A DNA stretch of 64,000 bases from Flavobacteriales bacterium (GCA_030584065.1 CP129489.1:2337497-2401496); one strand, 5' to 3'. Counted from the stretch's first letter, positions 52,104 through 61,529 are shown. The notes: generated from the letters alone by a model not told the origin. Translations and numbers: made by a program.

Positions 52104-53443
52104 GCTGCACGATGGAATCGCCAGAAGGTGAGGATGCCGGTGACCATGAGTCGGAGGTTCTCGCGGGTGCGTGGGAACAGCAGGTCGAGGAGGAAGATGC
52201 TCACCAGGAAGGAAATGATCGTAGCCCAGATGGCGCCGATCGACCGCAGGTCGGGAATGAGGAGCCAATTGATGCCGACATTCACGAGCACACCGACGGC
52301 CGCCGTGAAGAGCGAGTACCGGAAGAGGCTCTCGTTGGTGATGAAGCTGCGCTTCCCCGTACCCATATTGGTGAAGAAGAGCCGGATGGCGAACAGCGAC
52401 AGCAGGACGCCCGCCGGTTCGTACTCGGCGCCGAACAGCAGCACGATGATCGGACGCGCCAGGAAATAAAGGGGCACCGCAGTGACGAGGAAGAGCAGGA
52501 ACATCAGCCGGTACTGATTGAGCAGGCGATCGGTGTACATGGCATGGGAGACCCCCTTGGCACGGGTGATGGCCGGAGCGAGCGAAGCCTGCACGATCAC
52601 GGGCAGGAACCCGAGCGCCTCGATCATGCGCAGGGCCACGGAGTACTGGCCCACCTCCGCGTAGGCCGCCGCCTCCCCCTCACGCGCCGCCAGCATGTCC
52701 TTGATCATCACCTGGTCGATGCGCGCCTGCACGAAGAGCGCCATGCCGTAGATCAGCATGGGCCACGACTCACGAAGCAGGTGGCGCGCCATGGACCGGC
52801 TGGCCCTCCATGTGCGCCAGCTGCCGCCCCAGCGCTGCAGCGCCAGCAGGTAGCCCAAGGTGAGGACCACGGACTCGATGACGTACACCCAGGCGAACCC
52901 GATGAGCGCCTCGCGCGCCGTGAGCACGCCCGCATGGATCAGTCCGAGCAGGGCGAACTTCACCCCGGAGCTCACCAGGACCTGCGCCATCTGCACGCGC
53001 ACGACGGGGCCGGCCTTCACCTGCGACATGAACCATTGCTCGATGACCCCGAACGGGCGGAGCAGCTCCGCACTGGCGATCACCACCACCAGCGACACCG
53101 TGAGCGCATCCATGCCCTTCAGCAGGGAGCCCAGCGTGGCCAAGAGTACCAGCAGGGCGGCACCAGCCAGCTTGATGAGGGCGCCGGTGCCCAGGAGTTC
53201 GGCGCGCCGCTCGGGGTGCTTCACGAGGTCGCGTACGAGGATCTCGTCGATTCCCATGGCGCCGAGCGCGAAGAACAGCCCGACGAAGCCCGTGGCGTAG
53301 TTGAGATGGCCGAAGAGCTCCTCGCCGAGACCGCGCGCCACATAGATGCCGGTGAGGAGCACCACCGCCAGGCGCACCAAGCGCTCGACGAACAGCCAGG
53401 ACACGTTCCTGAGGACCTTGCGCGAACCCTCGGTGCGGATCAT
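52100..53443 (-). CDS. Polysaccharide flippase (Wzx/MATE-like)
   Basis: A 447-residue protein with about 12-14 hydrophobic segments. It has the polysaccharide-transporter pattern: an N-terminal VSWLFVERLVRLAVVLLTGI YVAR, LGEELFGHLNYATGFVGLFF, GIDEILVRDLVKHPE, and a C-terminal SIGAIWATIISFLVSIFLLD. Wzx flips undecaprenyl-linked repeat units across the inner membrane for Wzy polymerisation. It lies 15 bp downstream of the tyrosine kinase gene and overlaps the next gene by 4 bases. Confidence 0.9.
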   Translation of the reverse strand: MIRTEGSRKVLRNVSWLFVERLVRLAVVLLTGIYVARGLGEELFGHLNYATGFVGLFFALGAMGIDEILVRDLVKHPERRAELLGTGALIKLAGAALLVLLATLGSLLKGMDALTVSLVVVIASAELLRPFGVIEQWFMSQVKAGPVVRVQMAQVLVSSGVKFALLGLIHAGVLTAREALIGFAWVYVIESVVLTLGYLLALQRWGGSWRTWRASRSMARHLLRESWPMLIYGMALFVQARIDQVMIKDMLAAREGEAAAYAEVGQYSVALRMIEALGFLPVIVQASLAPAITRAKGVSHAMYTDRLLNQYRLMFLLFLVTAVPLYFLARPIIVLLFGAEYEPAGVLLSLFAIRLFFTNMGTGKRSFITNESLFRYSLFTAAVGVLVNVGINWLLIPDLRSIGAIWATIISFLVSIFLLDLLFPRTRENLRLMVTGILTFWRFHRAA

Positions 53444-53458
53444 GCGTGGGCCGAAGGC

Positions 53459-55795
53459 CTACTTGGTGTAGTAGCCGTATCCATCCGAACTGCCGGCCTT
53501 CACGTCGTTGAGGAGCACATCCACGCGTCCCACCTTGCCGCTGGCCGCCATCTCGTTGATCACACGCAGCGCGCTGCGCTGCGTACGGCGCTCGCGCACC
53601 ACGTAAAGGGTCAGGTCCAGGTGGCCCATGAGGACCACGAACTCGCTGACGAGGCCGATGGGCGATGAATCCACCAGGATGTGGTCGTAGCGGCTGCGCA
53701 TGGCGGAGATCAGCTCACCGAAGCGCGGGCTCTCCAGCAGCTCGCCGGGGTTGGGGGGGATGGGGCCCGCTCCGATGACATCGAGGCCCGGCACATCCGT
53801 CCGCCGCACGATGTCGTTGACCCCGGCCTCGCCGATCAGCCAGGTGCTCAGGCCGGCTCCCTCGGCTTGCTCCAGCGTCTTCATCACGCTGGGCCGTCGC
53901 ATGTCCGCATCGATGACCAGGACCCGCCGCCCCGACAGGGCCATCACGGTGGCCAGGTTCACCGCACTGAAGGTCTTGCCCTCTCCGCTGGTGCTGCTGG
54001 TGAATCCGATCACCTGGCGCGGCACGTTGGCGTTGAGGTACTGCAGGTTGATCCGCGCCGTGCGGAAGGACTCGGCCAGCAGCGACTTGGGCTCGTCGGC
54101 CGTCACCCTGCGGCGCTTGCTCGAGGGTATCACGGCGAGCACGGGCAGGCTCGTCACGCGCTTCAGCTCGTCGAGGTCCGCGATGCGGTCGTTGAAGAAA
54201 TCGCGGAGCACGATGATGAGCACAGGAATCATGAGCCCGAGGAGCATCGCGCCGCCCAGCACCACCTTCTTGTCGGGCCCTACGGCGCCGCCCCCGGCCA
54301 CGCGGGCCTCGTCCACCACGCTCTTGTCCACCTGGTCCGAGGCAATGGCGATGCCGGCCTCGGCCTTTTTCTCCATGAGGTAGTTGTAAAGGCCGCCGCT
54401 CAGGTCGAGCTTGCGCTGCTTGATGCCCAGTTCGCGCTCGCCCTTGGGGATCTGCCCCAGCTGGAAGTTGATGGAGGAGAGGCGGCTCGAGAGCTGATCG
54501 TAATCGATATCGGCCTGCTGCACGAGGCTTTCGGCTGTCTGCGCCAGTGAAGCGGTGAGGTTCTTCACCTTCCGCTCCATGGCGATGACCGTTGGGTTGT
54601 TCTTCGGTCCCGAGCTCACGTTCTGCGCAGCGAGGTCGGCGCTCAGCCGGGTGATCTCGATCACGAGGTTGTTGAGAACGGGGTCGTCGATGCCCGAGGA
54701 GGACGGGGCCGGCACGTTCCGCAGGTCGCTCTGGGAGCGGATCTTCTCCAGCACCTGGTTGCAGTAGGCCCTGCGGCGCTGCACGCTGTTGCGCTCGTTC
54801 TCGAGGCGGTTCCGCTCCTGGAACAGCGCATCGGAGGTGGCCGCCACGTTGAACACGCCCGTGGTGCTGCGCGCACCCTCCATCTCGCTCTCCGCGCGCC
54901 GCAGCGAATCGGCCACCGACCCGATCTGCTCGTCGATGAACTCGATCGTCCGGAGGCCCTTCTGGTGCTGCTTGCGCAGCTCAGCCTCGATGAATGTCTC
55001 CATCAGGGTATTGATGAAGGCGATCTCCTTGCTCGGCGTGGAGCCGGTCATGCTGAGGGTGATGACATGGCCATTGCCCTCCGGCTCGCTCACCCCCAGC
55101 CGCGTGCCGTAGTTCATCACCTGGGCCTCCAGGCTGTTGATCTTGAAGTAGTAGTCTGTGTCAGCCTGGTACTCACGGTCCTCGGGGAACTCGATGCGGA
55201 AGCTGAGGTTGGGACCCACGAAGGGCTCACCGATGCGGAGGGTCTGATCGACGTTGTACTCCTCGATGTATTGCTCCAGCAGCTCCTGCTTCTGCACATT
55301 GTAGAGCAGCACGTTCTCGCCCTTGGCGGAAACGGTGTAGGTGCCTGCCGTGCGGTCCACCCTGACATGGATGGGGACGCCGGTCACCTGGACCGCCACG
55401 GAGTCGAGGAAGACGCGGAACGGGGGGAACTCGTGGTGCTCCTGCGTGAGGAACTGGCGGGTGGTGTAATAGGAGATGCCGAAATCGAGCTTGCGCAGCG
55501 TGCGCACCACCATGTTGCGGGAGGTGAGCACGGCGATGTCATCCTCCAGCTGCGAGTTGCCGCGCACCAGCGACATGCCCTTCAGGAAGTCCTCCTTCTG
55601 CCCGAATCCGGTGCGGCTGCCCTCGCCCATGAGCATCTTGGCCTCCACGCGGTAGCTCTTGGGGGTGGTCTTCAGGTAGGCCACGCCCACTGCGCCGGCC
55701 AGGCCGCAGGTGATGACGAACCACCACCACTTGGCCAGCAGCTTGCGGACGATGGCCCGCAGGTCGATGATGTCGTTCGCGGGTGCGGCGGCCAT
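53459..55795 (-). CDS. Wzc-like polysaccharide co-polymerase/tyrosine autokinase
   Basis: A 778-residue protein. N-terminal membrane segment ~23-40, a Wzz-type periplasmic region with coiled coil (~260-480), second membrane segment ~511-531, then a cytoplasmic BY-kinase domain: Walker A SSTSGEGKT (600-608), Walker A' VLVIDADMRRP (625-635) and Walker B HILVDSSP (705-712). The C-terminal tail is short with Tyr773, Tyr775 and Tyr776 (GYGYYTK) rather than a long Tyr-rich cluster. It controls chain length and export with Wza and a phosphatase (none seen here). It starts 1 bp before the Wza-like gene's stop, in the same operon. Confidence 0.93.
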   Translation of the reverse strand: MAAAPANDIIDLRAIVRKLLAKWWWFVITCGLAGAVGVAYLKTTPKSYRVEAKMLMGEGSRTGFGQKEDFLKGMSLVRGNSQLEDDIAVLTSRNMVVRTLRKLDFGISYYTTRQFLTQEHHEFPPFRVFLDSVAVQVTGVPIHVRVDRTAGTYTVSAKGENVLLYNVQKQELLEQYIEEYNVDQTLRIGEPFVGPNLSFRIEFPEDREYQADTDYYFKINSLEAQVMNYGTRLGVSEPEGNGHVITLSMTGSTPSKEIAFINTLMETFIEAELRKQHQKGLRTIEFIDEQIGSVADSLRRAESEMEGARSTTGVFNVAATSDALFQERNRLENERNSVQRRRAYCNQVLEKIRSQSDLRNVPAPSSSGIDDPVLNNLVIEITRLSADLAAQNVSSGPKNNPTVIAMERKVKNLTASLAQTAESLVQQADIDYDQLSSRLSSINFQLGQIPKGERELGIKQRKLDLSGGLYNYLMEKKAEAGIAIASDQVDKSVVDEARVAGGGAVGPDKKVVLGGAMLLGLMIPVLIIVLRDFFNDRIADLDELKRVTSLPVLAVIPSSKRRRVTADEPKSLLAESFRTARINLQYLNANVPRQVIGFTSSTSGEGKTFSAVNLATVMALSGRRVLVIDADMRRPSVMKTLEQAEGAGLSTWLIGEAGVNDIVRRTDVPGLDVIGAGPIPPNPGELLESPRFGELISAMRSRYDHILVDSSPIGLVSEFVVLMGHLDLTLYVVRERRTQRSALRVINEMAASGKVGRVDVLLNDVKAGSSDGYGYYTK

Positions 55796-55796
55796 G

Positions 55797-56582
55797 CTAC
55801 TGCGTGTTGTTCTTGATCACCGTGAAGACCACGGCGGCGGTGCTCAAGGTGGCCAGGATCACCGAAAGGACCTCCAGGTTGAGGCGGCCCGGGCGGGCAC
55901 CGAGCGCCGGCACGTACACCACGTCATTCGGCAGCAGGTAGTAGTACTCGGAGCGCAGCACATCGGTCGTGCTCAGGTCCACGTACAGCGCCTGCACCCC
56001 CCGGTCGCTCTGCCGCATCAGCGTCACATGCGACTTGTCCGCGAGCTCATCCGGCCCCCCCGCCATGGAAAGGGCATCGAGGATGGTGATCTGGTTGTTG
56101 TACACCACGTAGGTGCCCGGCCGGGATACCGCCCCCAGCACGCTCACCCGCCAGTTCACCATCTTCAGGATCACCGTGGCGTTTGTGAAATACTCGTTGA
56201 TCTTCCGCTGCACCAGGTCCTGGGCCTCCCCCACCGTCAGCCCCTGCACCTTCAGCTTGCCGATCTGGGGAAGGTGCACCTGGCCGTTCTTGTCCACCGA
56301 GAAGCCGTTCACGTAGAGGGCTGCATCGCTCACCATGGCCCCGCCGCCCGGCCCTTCCACGTTGAAGTACCGGTGGGTCTGGTCGTCGAGCCCGAGCACG
56401 CGGATGCTCAGCACATCGTTCACCTGCAGGCGATACTCGAACTTCTGGTTCTCGAACAGCTTGCTCGCCCCGGGCGTCAGGGAGGGGTCGTTGAGGTAAT
56501 TGAGGCTCCGACGGCCCACACAGGAGCCCAGCAGCAACATCAGCAGGGCCAGCAGGCCGAGGTTCTTGGTAGTGGTGCGCAT
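55797..56582 (-). CDS. Wza-like polysaccharide export lipoprotein
   Basis: A 261-residue lipoprotein (LALLMLLLGSC, Cys21). Poly_export domain: RLQVNDVLSIRVLGLDDQTH, VDKNGQVHLPQIGKLKVQGL, TVGEAQDLVQRKINEYFT; SLBB-like: RVSVLGAVSRPGTYVVYNNQ, ITILDALSMAGGP. A C-terminal hydrophobic helix (LEVLSVILATLSTAAVVFTV) followed by KNNTQ may span the outer membrane, as in Wza. First gene of the capsule operon, with a -7 element at 56644-56651. Confidence 0.93.
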   Translation of the reverse strand: MRTTTKNLGLLALLMLLLGSCVGRRSLNYLNDPSLTPGASKLFENQKFEYRLQVNDVLSIRVLGLDDQTHRYFNVEGPGGGAMVSDAALYVNGFSVDKNGQVHLPQIGKLKVQGLTVGEAQDLVQRKINEYFTNATVILKMVNWRVSVLGAVSRPGTYVVYNNQITILDALSMAGGPDELADKSHVTLMRQSDRGVQALYVDLSTTDVLRSEYYYLLPNDVVYVPALGARPGRLNLEVLSVILATLSTAAVVFTVIKNNTQ

Positions 56583-56643
56583 GCGGTGTTGGGTGCGGGG
56601 CAGGCAGGGTCAACGGCCCCGTAAGGCGCCTTTCGGCACCGGC

Positions 56644-56651
56644 CAAAGATA
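56644..56651 (-). promoter_or_regulatory. -7 promoter element of capsule operon
   Basis: TATCTTTG on the minus strand, exact TAnnTTTG, 61 nt upstream of the ATG at 56582, so a longer leader than most genes here. Confidence 0.5.
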
Positions 56652-56728
56652 GCCGCGGCTTTTGCGGCGCTCACGCGGGGCGACGAACGCCTTTCAACGA
56701 TCGGTGGAGGACTGAGGTTGCCCTCTGA

Positions 56729-57898
56729 TCAGCCCTTCAGCACGCTGCGGCTGATCACGATGCGCTGCACCTCGCTGGTGCCCTCGTAGATCTGGGTGAT
56801 CTTGGCGTCGCGCATCAGGCGCTCCACGTGGTACTCCTTCACGTAGCCGTAGCCGCCGTGGATCTGCACCGCCTCGGTGGTCGTCCGCATGGCCACCTCG
56901 CTGGCGAAGACCTTGGCCATGGCGCTGGCCTGGTCGTAGTTCAGGTGCTGGTCCTTCAGCCAGGCGGCCTTCAGGCACAGGAGGCGTGCGGCCTCGATCT
57001 CGGTGGCCATGTCGGCCAGCTTGAAGGCCACGGCCTGGTGCTCGCTGATGAGCTTGCCGAAGGCCTTGCGCTCCTTGCTGTAGGCCAGGGCCAACTCGTA
57101 GGCGCCGCTGGCGATGCCAAGGGCCTGGGAAGCGATGCCGATGCGGCCGCCGCTCAGGGTCTTCATGGCGAAGGTGAAGCCGAAGCCATCCTCGCCGATG
57201 CGGTTCGCCTTGGGCACCTTCACGTCCTGGAACATCAGCGTATGGGTGTCGCTGCCGCGGATGCCCATCTTGTCCTCCTTGGCACCCACGGTGAAGCCGG
57301 GCATGCCCCTCTCCACGATGAGGCAGTTGATGCCCTTGTGCCCCTTGGCCGCATCGGTCTGGGCCATCACCAGGTAGGTGCTGGCGCTGCCGCCGTTGGT
57401 GATCCAGTTCTTGGTGCCGTTGAGCAGGTAGTGGTCGCCCATGTCGATGGCGGTGGTGCGCTGGCTGGTGGCATCGCTGCCGGCCTCGGGTTCGCTGAGG
57501 CAGAACGCGCCGATCTTCTCGCCCTTGGCCAGGGGCACCAGGTACTTCTGCTTCTGCTCCTCGTTGCCGAAGGTCTCCAGGCCCCAGCACACCAGGCTGT
57601 TGTTCACGCTCACCACCACGCTGGCGCTGGCGTCCACCTTGCTGAGCTCCTCCATCACCAGCACGTAGCTCACGGTGTCCATGCCACCGCCGCCGTACTT
57701 GGGGTCTACCATCATGCCCAGGAAGCCGAGCTCACCGAGCTGCTTGATCTCCGCGGCGGGGAAGCGCTGTTCGCGGTCGCGTTCGATCACGCCGGGCTTG
57801 AGTACGTTCTGGGCGAAATCACGGGCGGCATCGCGCGCCGCGATCTGCTCCTCGGAGAGTTCGAAGTTGAGGCCGGCGAGGGTGGCGGTGTGGGACAT
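56729..57898 (-). CDS. Acyl-CoA dehydrogenase (short/medium-chain type)
   Basis: A 389-residue flavoenzyme. FELSEEQIAARDAARDFAQN, LSEPEAGSDATSQRTTA, NGTKNWITNG, GIRGSDTHTLMFQDVKVP, GIASQALGIA, QIHGGYGYVKEYHVERLMRD and the catalytic Glu in YEGTSEVQR are the acyl-CoA dehydrogenase signatures in order. It introduces the alpha-beta double bond in fatty-acid or branched-chain acyl-CoA degradation; the specific chain length is not fixed by sequence. The stop lies 84 bp from the nearest upstream gene. Its -7 element at 57920-57927 is divergent from that of anmK. Confidence 0.94.
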   Translation of the reverse strand: MSHTATLAGLNFELSEEQIAARDAARDFAQNVLKPGVIERDREQRFPAAEIKQLGELGFLGMMVDPKYGGGGMDTVSYVLVMEELSKVDASASVVVSVNNSLVCWGLETFGNEEQKQKYLVPLAKGEKIGAFCLSEPEAGSDATSQRTTAIDMGDHYLLNGTKNWITNGGSASTYLVMAQTDAAKGHKGINCLIVERGMPGFTVGAKEDKMGIRGSDTHTLMFQDVKVPKANRIGEDGFGFTFAMKTLSGGRIGIASQALGIASGAYELALAYSKERKAFGKLISEHQAVAFKLADMATEIEAARLLCLKAAWLKDQHLNYDQASAMAKVFASEVAMRTTTEAVQIHGGYGYVKEYHVERLMRDAKITQIYEGTSEVQRIVISRSVLKG

Positions 57899-57919
57899 GG
57901 CTGCTTGTTCAGGGGTCGG

Positions 57920-57927
57920 CGAAGGTA
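57920..57927 (-). promoter_or_regulatory. -7 promoter element of acyl-CoA dehydrogenase
   Basis: TACCTTCG on the minus strand, 21 nt upstream of the ATG at 57898. Confidence 0.5.
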
Positions 57928-57985
57928 AACGGCCTGGCCCGAAGGATGTTCAAGCCCTTCCGGGCGCCGGAACCCGGTGATGGGC

Positions 57986-57993
57986 CACCTTTG
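57986..57993 (+). promoter_or_regulatory. Candidate -7 element of anmK
   Basis: CACCTTTG, 4 nt upstream of the ATG at 57998; one base from TAnnTTTG and leaderless in geometry. Confidence 0.45.
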
Positions 57994-57997
57994 CCCC

Positions 57998-59050
57998 ATG
58001 CCCACCTACCGCGCCCTCGGCGTCATGAGCGGCAGCTCCCTCGACGGGCTGGACCTGGCGCTGTGCGCGCTCACCGAGCGGCGCGGGCGCTGGAGCCATG
58101 CGATCATCAAGGCGCGCACGGTGCACTACCCGCAGGCGCTGCGCGATCGGTTGCTTCACGCCATGCACGGCAGCGCGCTCGAGCTGGCCCGGCTCGATGC
58201 GGACCTCGGTGGCTTCATCGGCCAGGCCTGCAAGCGCTTCCTGCGCGGAGAGAGAGCTGAGCTGATCGCCTCGCATGGGCACACCATCTTCCATCGGCCC
58301 GAGCTGGGCTTCAGCACGCAGATCGGGTCGGGCGCGCGCATCGCGGCCATCACGGGCATCACCACCGTGTGCGACTTCCGCAGCGCCGACATCGCGCTGG
58401 GCGGGCAGGGGGCGCCCCTGGTGCCGCTGGGCGAGCGCCTGCTCTTCCCGGAGTTCAAGGCCTTCATCAACCTCGGCGGCATCTGCAACATCAGCCTGCA
58501 CGGGCCGGATCGCATCGTCGGCTATGACGTTTGCATAGGCAACCAGGCGCTGAACCACCTGGCGAATGAGGCCGGGGTTCCCTTCGACCGCGATGGCGAA
58601 CTGGCGCGGAAGGGCAGCCTGGATGCGGCCCTTCTGAAGCGGCTCAACGATTTGCCCTTTCACCGTCAGCGGCCGCCGAAGTCACTGGGTCGTGAGCGGT
58701 TCGAGGAGTCGGTGCTACCCTTGGTCGATGACCGCAGTGAGGCCTTGGAGAAGCGGCTCCGGACAATGGTGGAGCACATCGCTGGGCAACTGGCCAAGGC
58801 GCTGAAGCATGCGGAAGGGCCCGTGCTCCTGACCGGCGGCGGGGCGCACAACCGTTTCTTGGTGGAGCGCATCGCGGCCTGCGGCCGCGCCGTGCTGGTG
58901 CTGCCCCCAAAGACCACCATCGACTTCAAGGAGGCGCTGATCTTTGCGCTGCTGGGCGCGCTGCGGATGCGGGGGGGGCCTACGGCACTGGCCACCGTGA
59001 CCGGGGCCAGGCGGGACACGGTGGGCGGAGCGGTGCACTGGGCCAATTAA
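57998..59050 (+). CDS. anmK: Anhydro-N-acetylmuramic acid kinase
   Basis: A 350-residue kinase from the ATG at 57998 (MPTYRALGVMSGSSLDGLDL). ATP/substrate motifs: GVMSGSSLDGLD, IASHGHTIFH, GFSTQIGSGARIAAITG, VCDFRSADIALGGQGAPLVP, INLGGICNIS, LLTGGGAHNRFLVERI. AnmK phosphorylates and opens 1,6-anhydro-MurNAc during peptidoglycan recycling. Full-length for the family. A distant relationship to mltG/dapF cell-wall genes in this window is only functional, not operonic. Confidence 0.94.
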   Translation: MPTYRALGVMSGSSLDGLDLALCALTERRGRWSHAIIKARTVHYPQALRDRLLHAMHGSALELARLDADLGGFIGQACKRFLRGERAELIASHGHTIFHRPELGFSTQIGSGARIAAITGITTVCDFRSADIALGGQGAPLVPLGERLLFPEFKAFINLGGICNISLHGPDRIVGYDVCIGNQALNHLANEAGVPFDRDGELARKGSLDAALLKRLNDLPFHRQRPPKSLGRERFEESVLPLVDDRSEALEKRLRTMVEHIAGQLAKALKHAEGPVLLTGGGAHNRFLVERIAACGRAVLVLPPKTTIDFKEALIFALLGALRMRGGPTALATVTGARRDTVGGAVHWAN

Positions 59051-59105
59051 CATGCCGTTGGGATAACGCCCACACGCGCTGCAGGGGCAGGGGAAGCGGG
59101 CAGAC

Positions 59106-59113
59106 TACTTTCG
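59106..59113 (+). promoter_or_regulatory. -7 promoter element of amino-acid dehydrogenase gene
   Basis: TACTTTCG, 16 nt upstream of the ATG at 59130. Confidence 0.5.
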
Positions 59114-59129
59114 CCCCACCTGTACCGGA

Positions 59130-60353
59130 ATGCGTGATGCCCTGAAGCGCTTCGAGGAGCGCGCCCCCGAAATCGTCTTCGAGTGGAACGATGCACCCAC
59201 CGGCGCCCGTGGCTGGGTGGTGATCAACAGCTTGCGTGGCGGCGCGGCCGGTGGCGGCACCCGCATGCGCAAGGGCCTCGACAAGCGCGAGGTGGAGAGC
59301 CTGGCCAAGACCATGGAGGTGAAGTTCAGCGTGTGCGGCCCGCCCATCGGCGGGGCCAAGAGCGGCATCGACTTCGACCCCGCCGACCCGCGCAAGAACG
59401 CCGTGCTCGACCGTTGGTACAAGGCCGTGATGCCCTTGCTGAAAACCTACTACGGCACCGGCGGCGACCTCAACGTGGACGAATTGCACGACGTGATCCC
59501 CATCACCGAGCGCTACGGCCTGCGCCATCCCCAGGAGGGCGTGGTGAACGGCCACATCGGCACGCAGGACGAGGTGAAGCTGAAGGCCATCGCCCAGCTG
59601 CGCGAGGGCGTGAGCAAGGTGGTGGATGACACCGCCTACGTGCCCGTGCCCGGCAAGTATGCGGTGGCCGACATGATCACCGGCTGGGGCGTGGCCGAGA
59701 GCGTTCGCCACTTTTACCGGGTGTATGGCGGCGAGGTGAGGGGCAAGCGCGTGATCGTGCAGGGCTGGGGCAACGTGGCCGCCGCCGCAGGCTACTACCT
59801 GGCCCAGCAGGGCGCGCGCATTGTGGGCATCATCGACCGCCACGGCGGTGCTATGCGCCACGAGGGTTTCAGCGCCGAGGAGGTGAGGCGGCTCTTCACC
59901 GACAAGGCCGGCAACGCGCTCCGCATGCAGGATATGCTGCCCTTCGAAGAGGTCAACGCGCGCATCTGGGACATCGGGGCCGAGGTCTTCCTGCCCTGCG
60001 CCGCCAGCCGCCTGGTGACCCAGGACCAGGTGGACCGCATGGCGAAGGCCGGCCTGGAGGCGATCAGCAGCGGCGCCAACGTGCCCTTCGCCGACCCGCA
60101 GATCTTCTACGGCCCCATCGCCGAGCACGCCGACCACAAGGTGAGCGTGATTCCCGACTTCATCGCCAACTGCGGCATGGCCCGGGTCTTCGCCTATTGC
60201 ATGCAGCCCGGCAGCCCGCTCACGGACCGGGCCATCTTCGAAGACGTGAGCACGGTGATCGGGAAGGCTCTGGAGGATTGCCACGCCCGCCACCCTCACC
60301 GCCTGCACCTGACGCGCACCGCCTTCGAGATCGCACTCGCCAAGCTCAGCTGA
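59130..60353 (+). CDS. Glu/Leu/Phe/Val dehydrogenase
   Basis: A 407-residue NAD(P)-dependent enzyme. Catalytic Lys77 in GPPIGGAKSGIDFDP, substrate-binding GGGTRMRKGL, NAD-binding VIVQGWGNVAAAAGYYLAQQ, and the C-terminal domain with GANVPFADPQIF. This is the ELFV dehydrogenase family that oxidatively deaminates glutamate or branched-chain/aromatic amino acids. The substrate is not certain: the sequence is closer in layout to the leucine/phenylalanine-type bacterial enzymes than to hexameric GDH. A branched-chain role would fit the E1 dehydrogenase and acyl-CoA dehydrogenase elsewhere in the window (inference). Confidence 0.92.
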   Translation: MRDALKRFEERAPEIVFEWNDAPTGARGWVVINSLRGGAAGGGTRMRKGLDKREVESLAKTMEVKFSVCGPPIGGAKSGIDFDPADPRKNAVLDRWYKAVMPLLKTYYGTGGDLNVDELHDVIPITERYGLRHPQEGVVNGHIGTQDEVKLKAIAQLREGVSKVVDDTAYVPVPGKYAVADMITGWGVAESVRHFYRVYGGEVRGKRVIVQGWGNVAAAAGYYLAQQGARIVGIIDRHGGAMRHEGFSAEEVRRLFTDKAGNALRMQDMLPFEEVNARIWDIGAEVFLPCAASRLVTQDQVDRMAKAGLEAISSGANVPFADPQIFYGPIAEHADHKVSVIPDFIANCGMARVFAYCMQPGSPLTDRAIFEDVSTVIGKALEDCHARHPHRLHLTRTAFEIALAKLS

Positions 60354-60403
60354 TAAAATACGCAGGCCGCCGCCCGCGTTCCCATCCAACCCGAACACGC
60401 CCG

Positions 60404-61126
60404 ATGCAACTCCCGCTCTTCGCCCAGATCCAGGACAATACCGACGCCGCACGCCAGCTGCTCGAGCAGACCGCGGCAGCGCCCGCGGAGCCCGTGATGG
60501 AGACCATCTCCATCTGGCAGCTCATCGTGGACGGGGGCTGGTACATCATGGGGCCACTGGGCATCATGAGCCTCATCGCCATCTACCTCATCATCGAGCG
60601 CGCCATGGCCATTCGCAGGGCGCTGAAGGAGGAGAAGGACTTCATGAGCAAGATCCGCGACTACGTGCACGAAGGGAAGATCGAGAGCGCCCGCAACCTC
60701 TGCGCGCAGACCTCCACCCCCGTGGCCCGGATGCTGGACAAGGGCCTGAGCCGGATCGGTAAGCCCATGAAGGACATCGAGGTGAGCATCGAGAACGCGG
60801 GAAGGCTGGAGATCTACCAGCTGGAGAAGGGCCTCCCTGTTCTGGCCACCATCTCGGGCGCCGCGCCCATGATCGGCTTCCTCGGCACCGTCATCGGCAT
60901 GATCGTCACCTTCCACACCATGAAGATCAGCGGCTCCGGCGTGGAGATCAGCCAGCTCAGCGGCGGCATCATGCAGGCCATGGTCACCACGGTGGCGGGC
61001 CTGGTGATCGGCATCATCGCCTACGTGGCCTACAACACCCTCACCGCCCGTGTGAACAAGGTGGTGCAGAAGATGGAAGCCACTACGATCGCCTTCATGG
61101 ACGTGCTCGAATCACCCGCCAAGTAG
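60404..61126 (+). CDS. exbB: ExbB/TolQ/MotA proton-channel protein
   Basis: A 240-residue inner-membrane protein from the ATG at 60404. Three membrane segments: YIMGPLGIMSLIAIYLIIE (~48-66), GLPVLATISGAAPMIGFLGT VIGMIVTF (~146-172) and MVTTVAGLVIGIIAYVAYNT (~192-211). The GFLGTVIGMI motif of TolQ/ExbB is present. It forms the proton-driven motor with ExbD to energise TonB. The cytoplasmic loop holds RNLCAQTSTPVARMLDKGL. Start is placed 50 bp after the upstream stop. exbB-exbD-tonB run in one direction. Confidence 0.92.
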   Translation: MQLPLFAQIQDNTDAARQLLEQTAAAPAEPVMETISIWQLIVDGGWYIMGPLGIMSLIAIYLIIERAMAIRRALKEEKDFMSKIRDYVHEGKIESARNLCAQTSTPVARMLDKGLSRIGKPMKDIEVSIENAGRLEIYQLEKGLPVLATISGAAPMIGFLGTVIGMIVTFHTMKISGSGVEISQLSGGIMQAMVTTVAGLVIGIIAYVAYNTLTARVNKVVQKMEATTIAFMDVLESPAK

Positions 61127-61132
61127 GGCGCC

Positions 61133-61528
61133 ATGGCACTGCGAAGCACACACAAGGTGGACGCGGGGTTCAGCATGAGCTCCATGACCGACCTGGTCTT
61201 CCTGCTGCTCATCTTCTTCGTGATCGTGAGCACGCTGGTGAGCCCCTACGCCCTGCCGGTGGACCTGCCCAAAAGCGCCAACAAGACCAAGGAGAAGCCC
61301 AAGGTGGCCGTCCGCATCGATGCCGACCAGCACTACAGCGTGAACAACCGCCTGATCGAACCGGCCGACCTCGAGGGTGTACTGAAGGACGAGATGAGCA
61401 AGCACCCCACGGACCAGGCGATCGTGATGCACGTTGACCAGAGCGTGCCCACCGGCATCACCGTGAGCGTGCTGGACATTGCCAAGCGGAACAAATGGAA
61501 GATCATCCTGGCCACCAAGCCCGAGTAG
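61133..61528 (+). CDS. exbD: ExbD/TolR biopolymer transport protein
   Basis: A 131-residue protein: a short cytoplasmic start (MALRSTHKVDAGFSMSSMTD) followed by one membrane segment LVFLLLIFFVIVSTLVSPY with the conserved proton-pathway Asp20 (S-M-T-D-L-V-F), then a ~85-residue periplasmic domain (VAVRIDADQHYSVNNRLIEP, AIVMHVDQSVPTGITVSVLD IAK). Six bases after exbB. It is the peptidoglycan-associated partner of the proton motor. Confidence 0.92.
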   Translation: MALRSTHKVDAGFSMSSMTDLVFLLLIFFVIVSTLVSPYALPVDLPKSANKTKEKPKVAVRIDADQHYSVNNRLIEPADLEGVLKDEMSKHPTDQAIVMHVDQSVPTGITVSVLDIAKRNKWKIILATKPE

Positions 61529-61529
61529 G

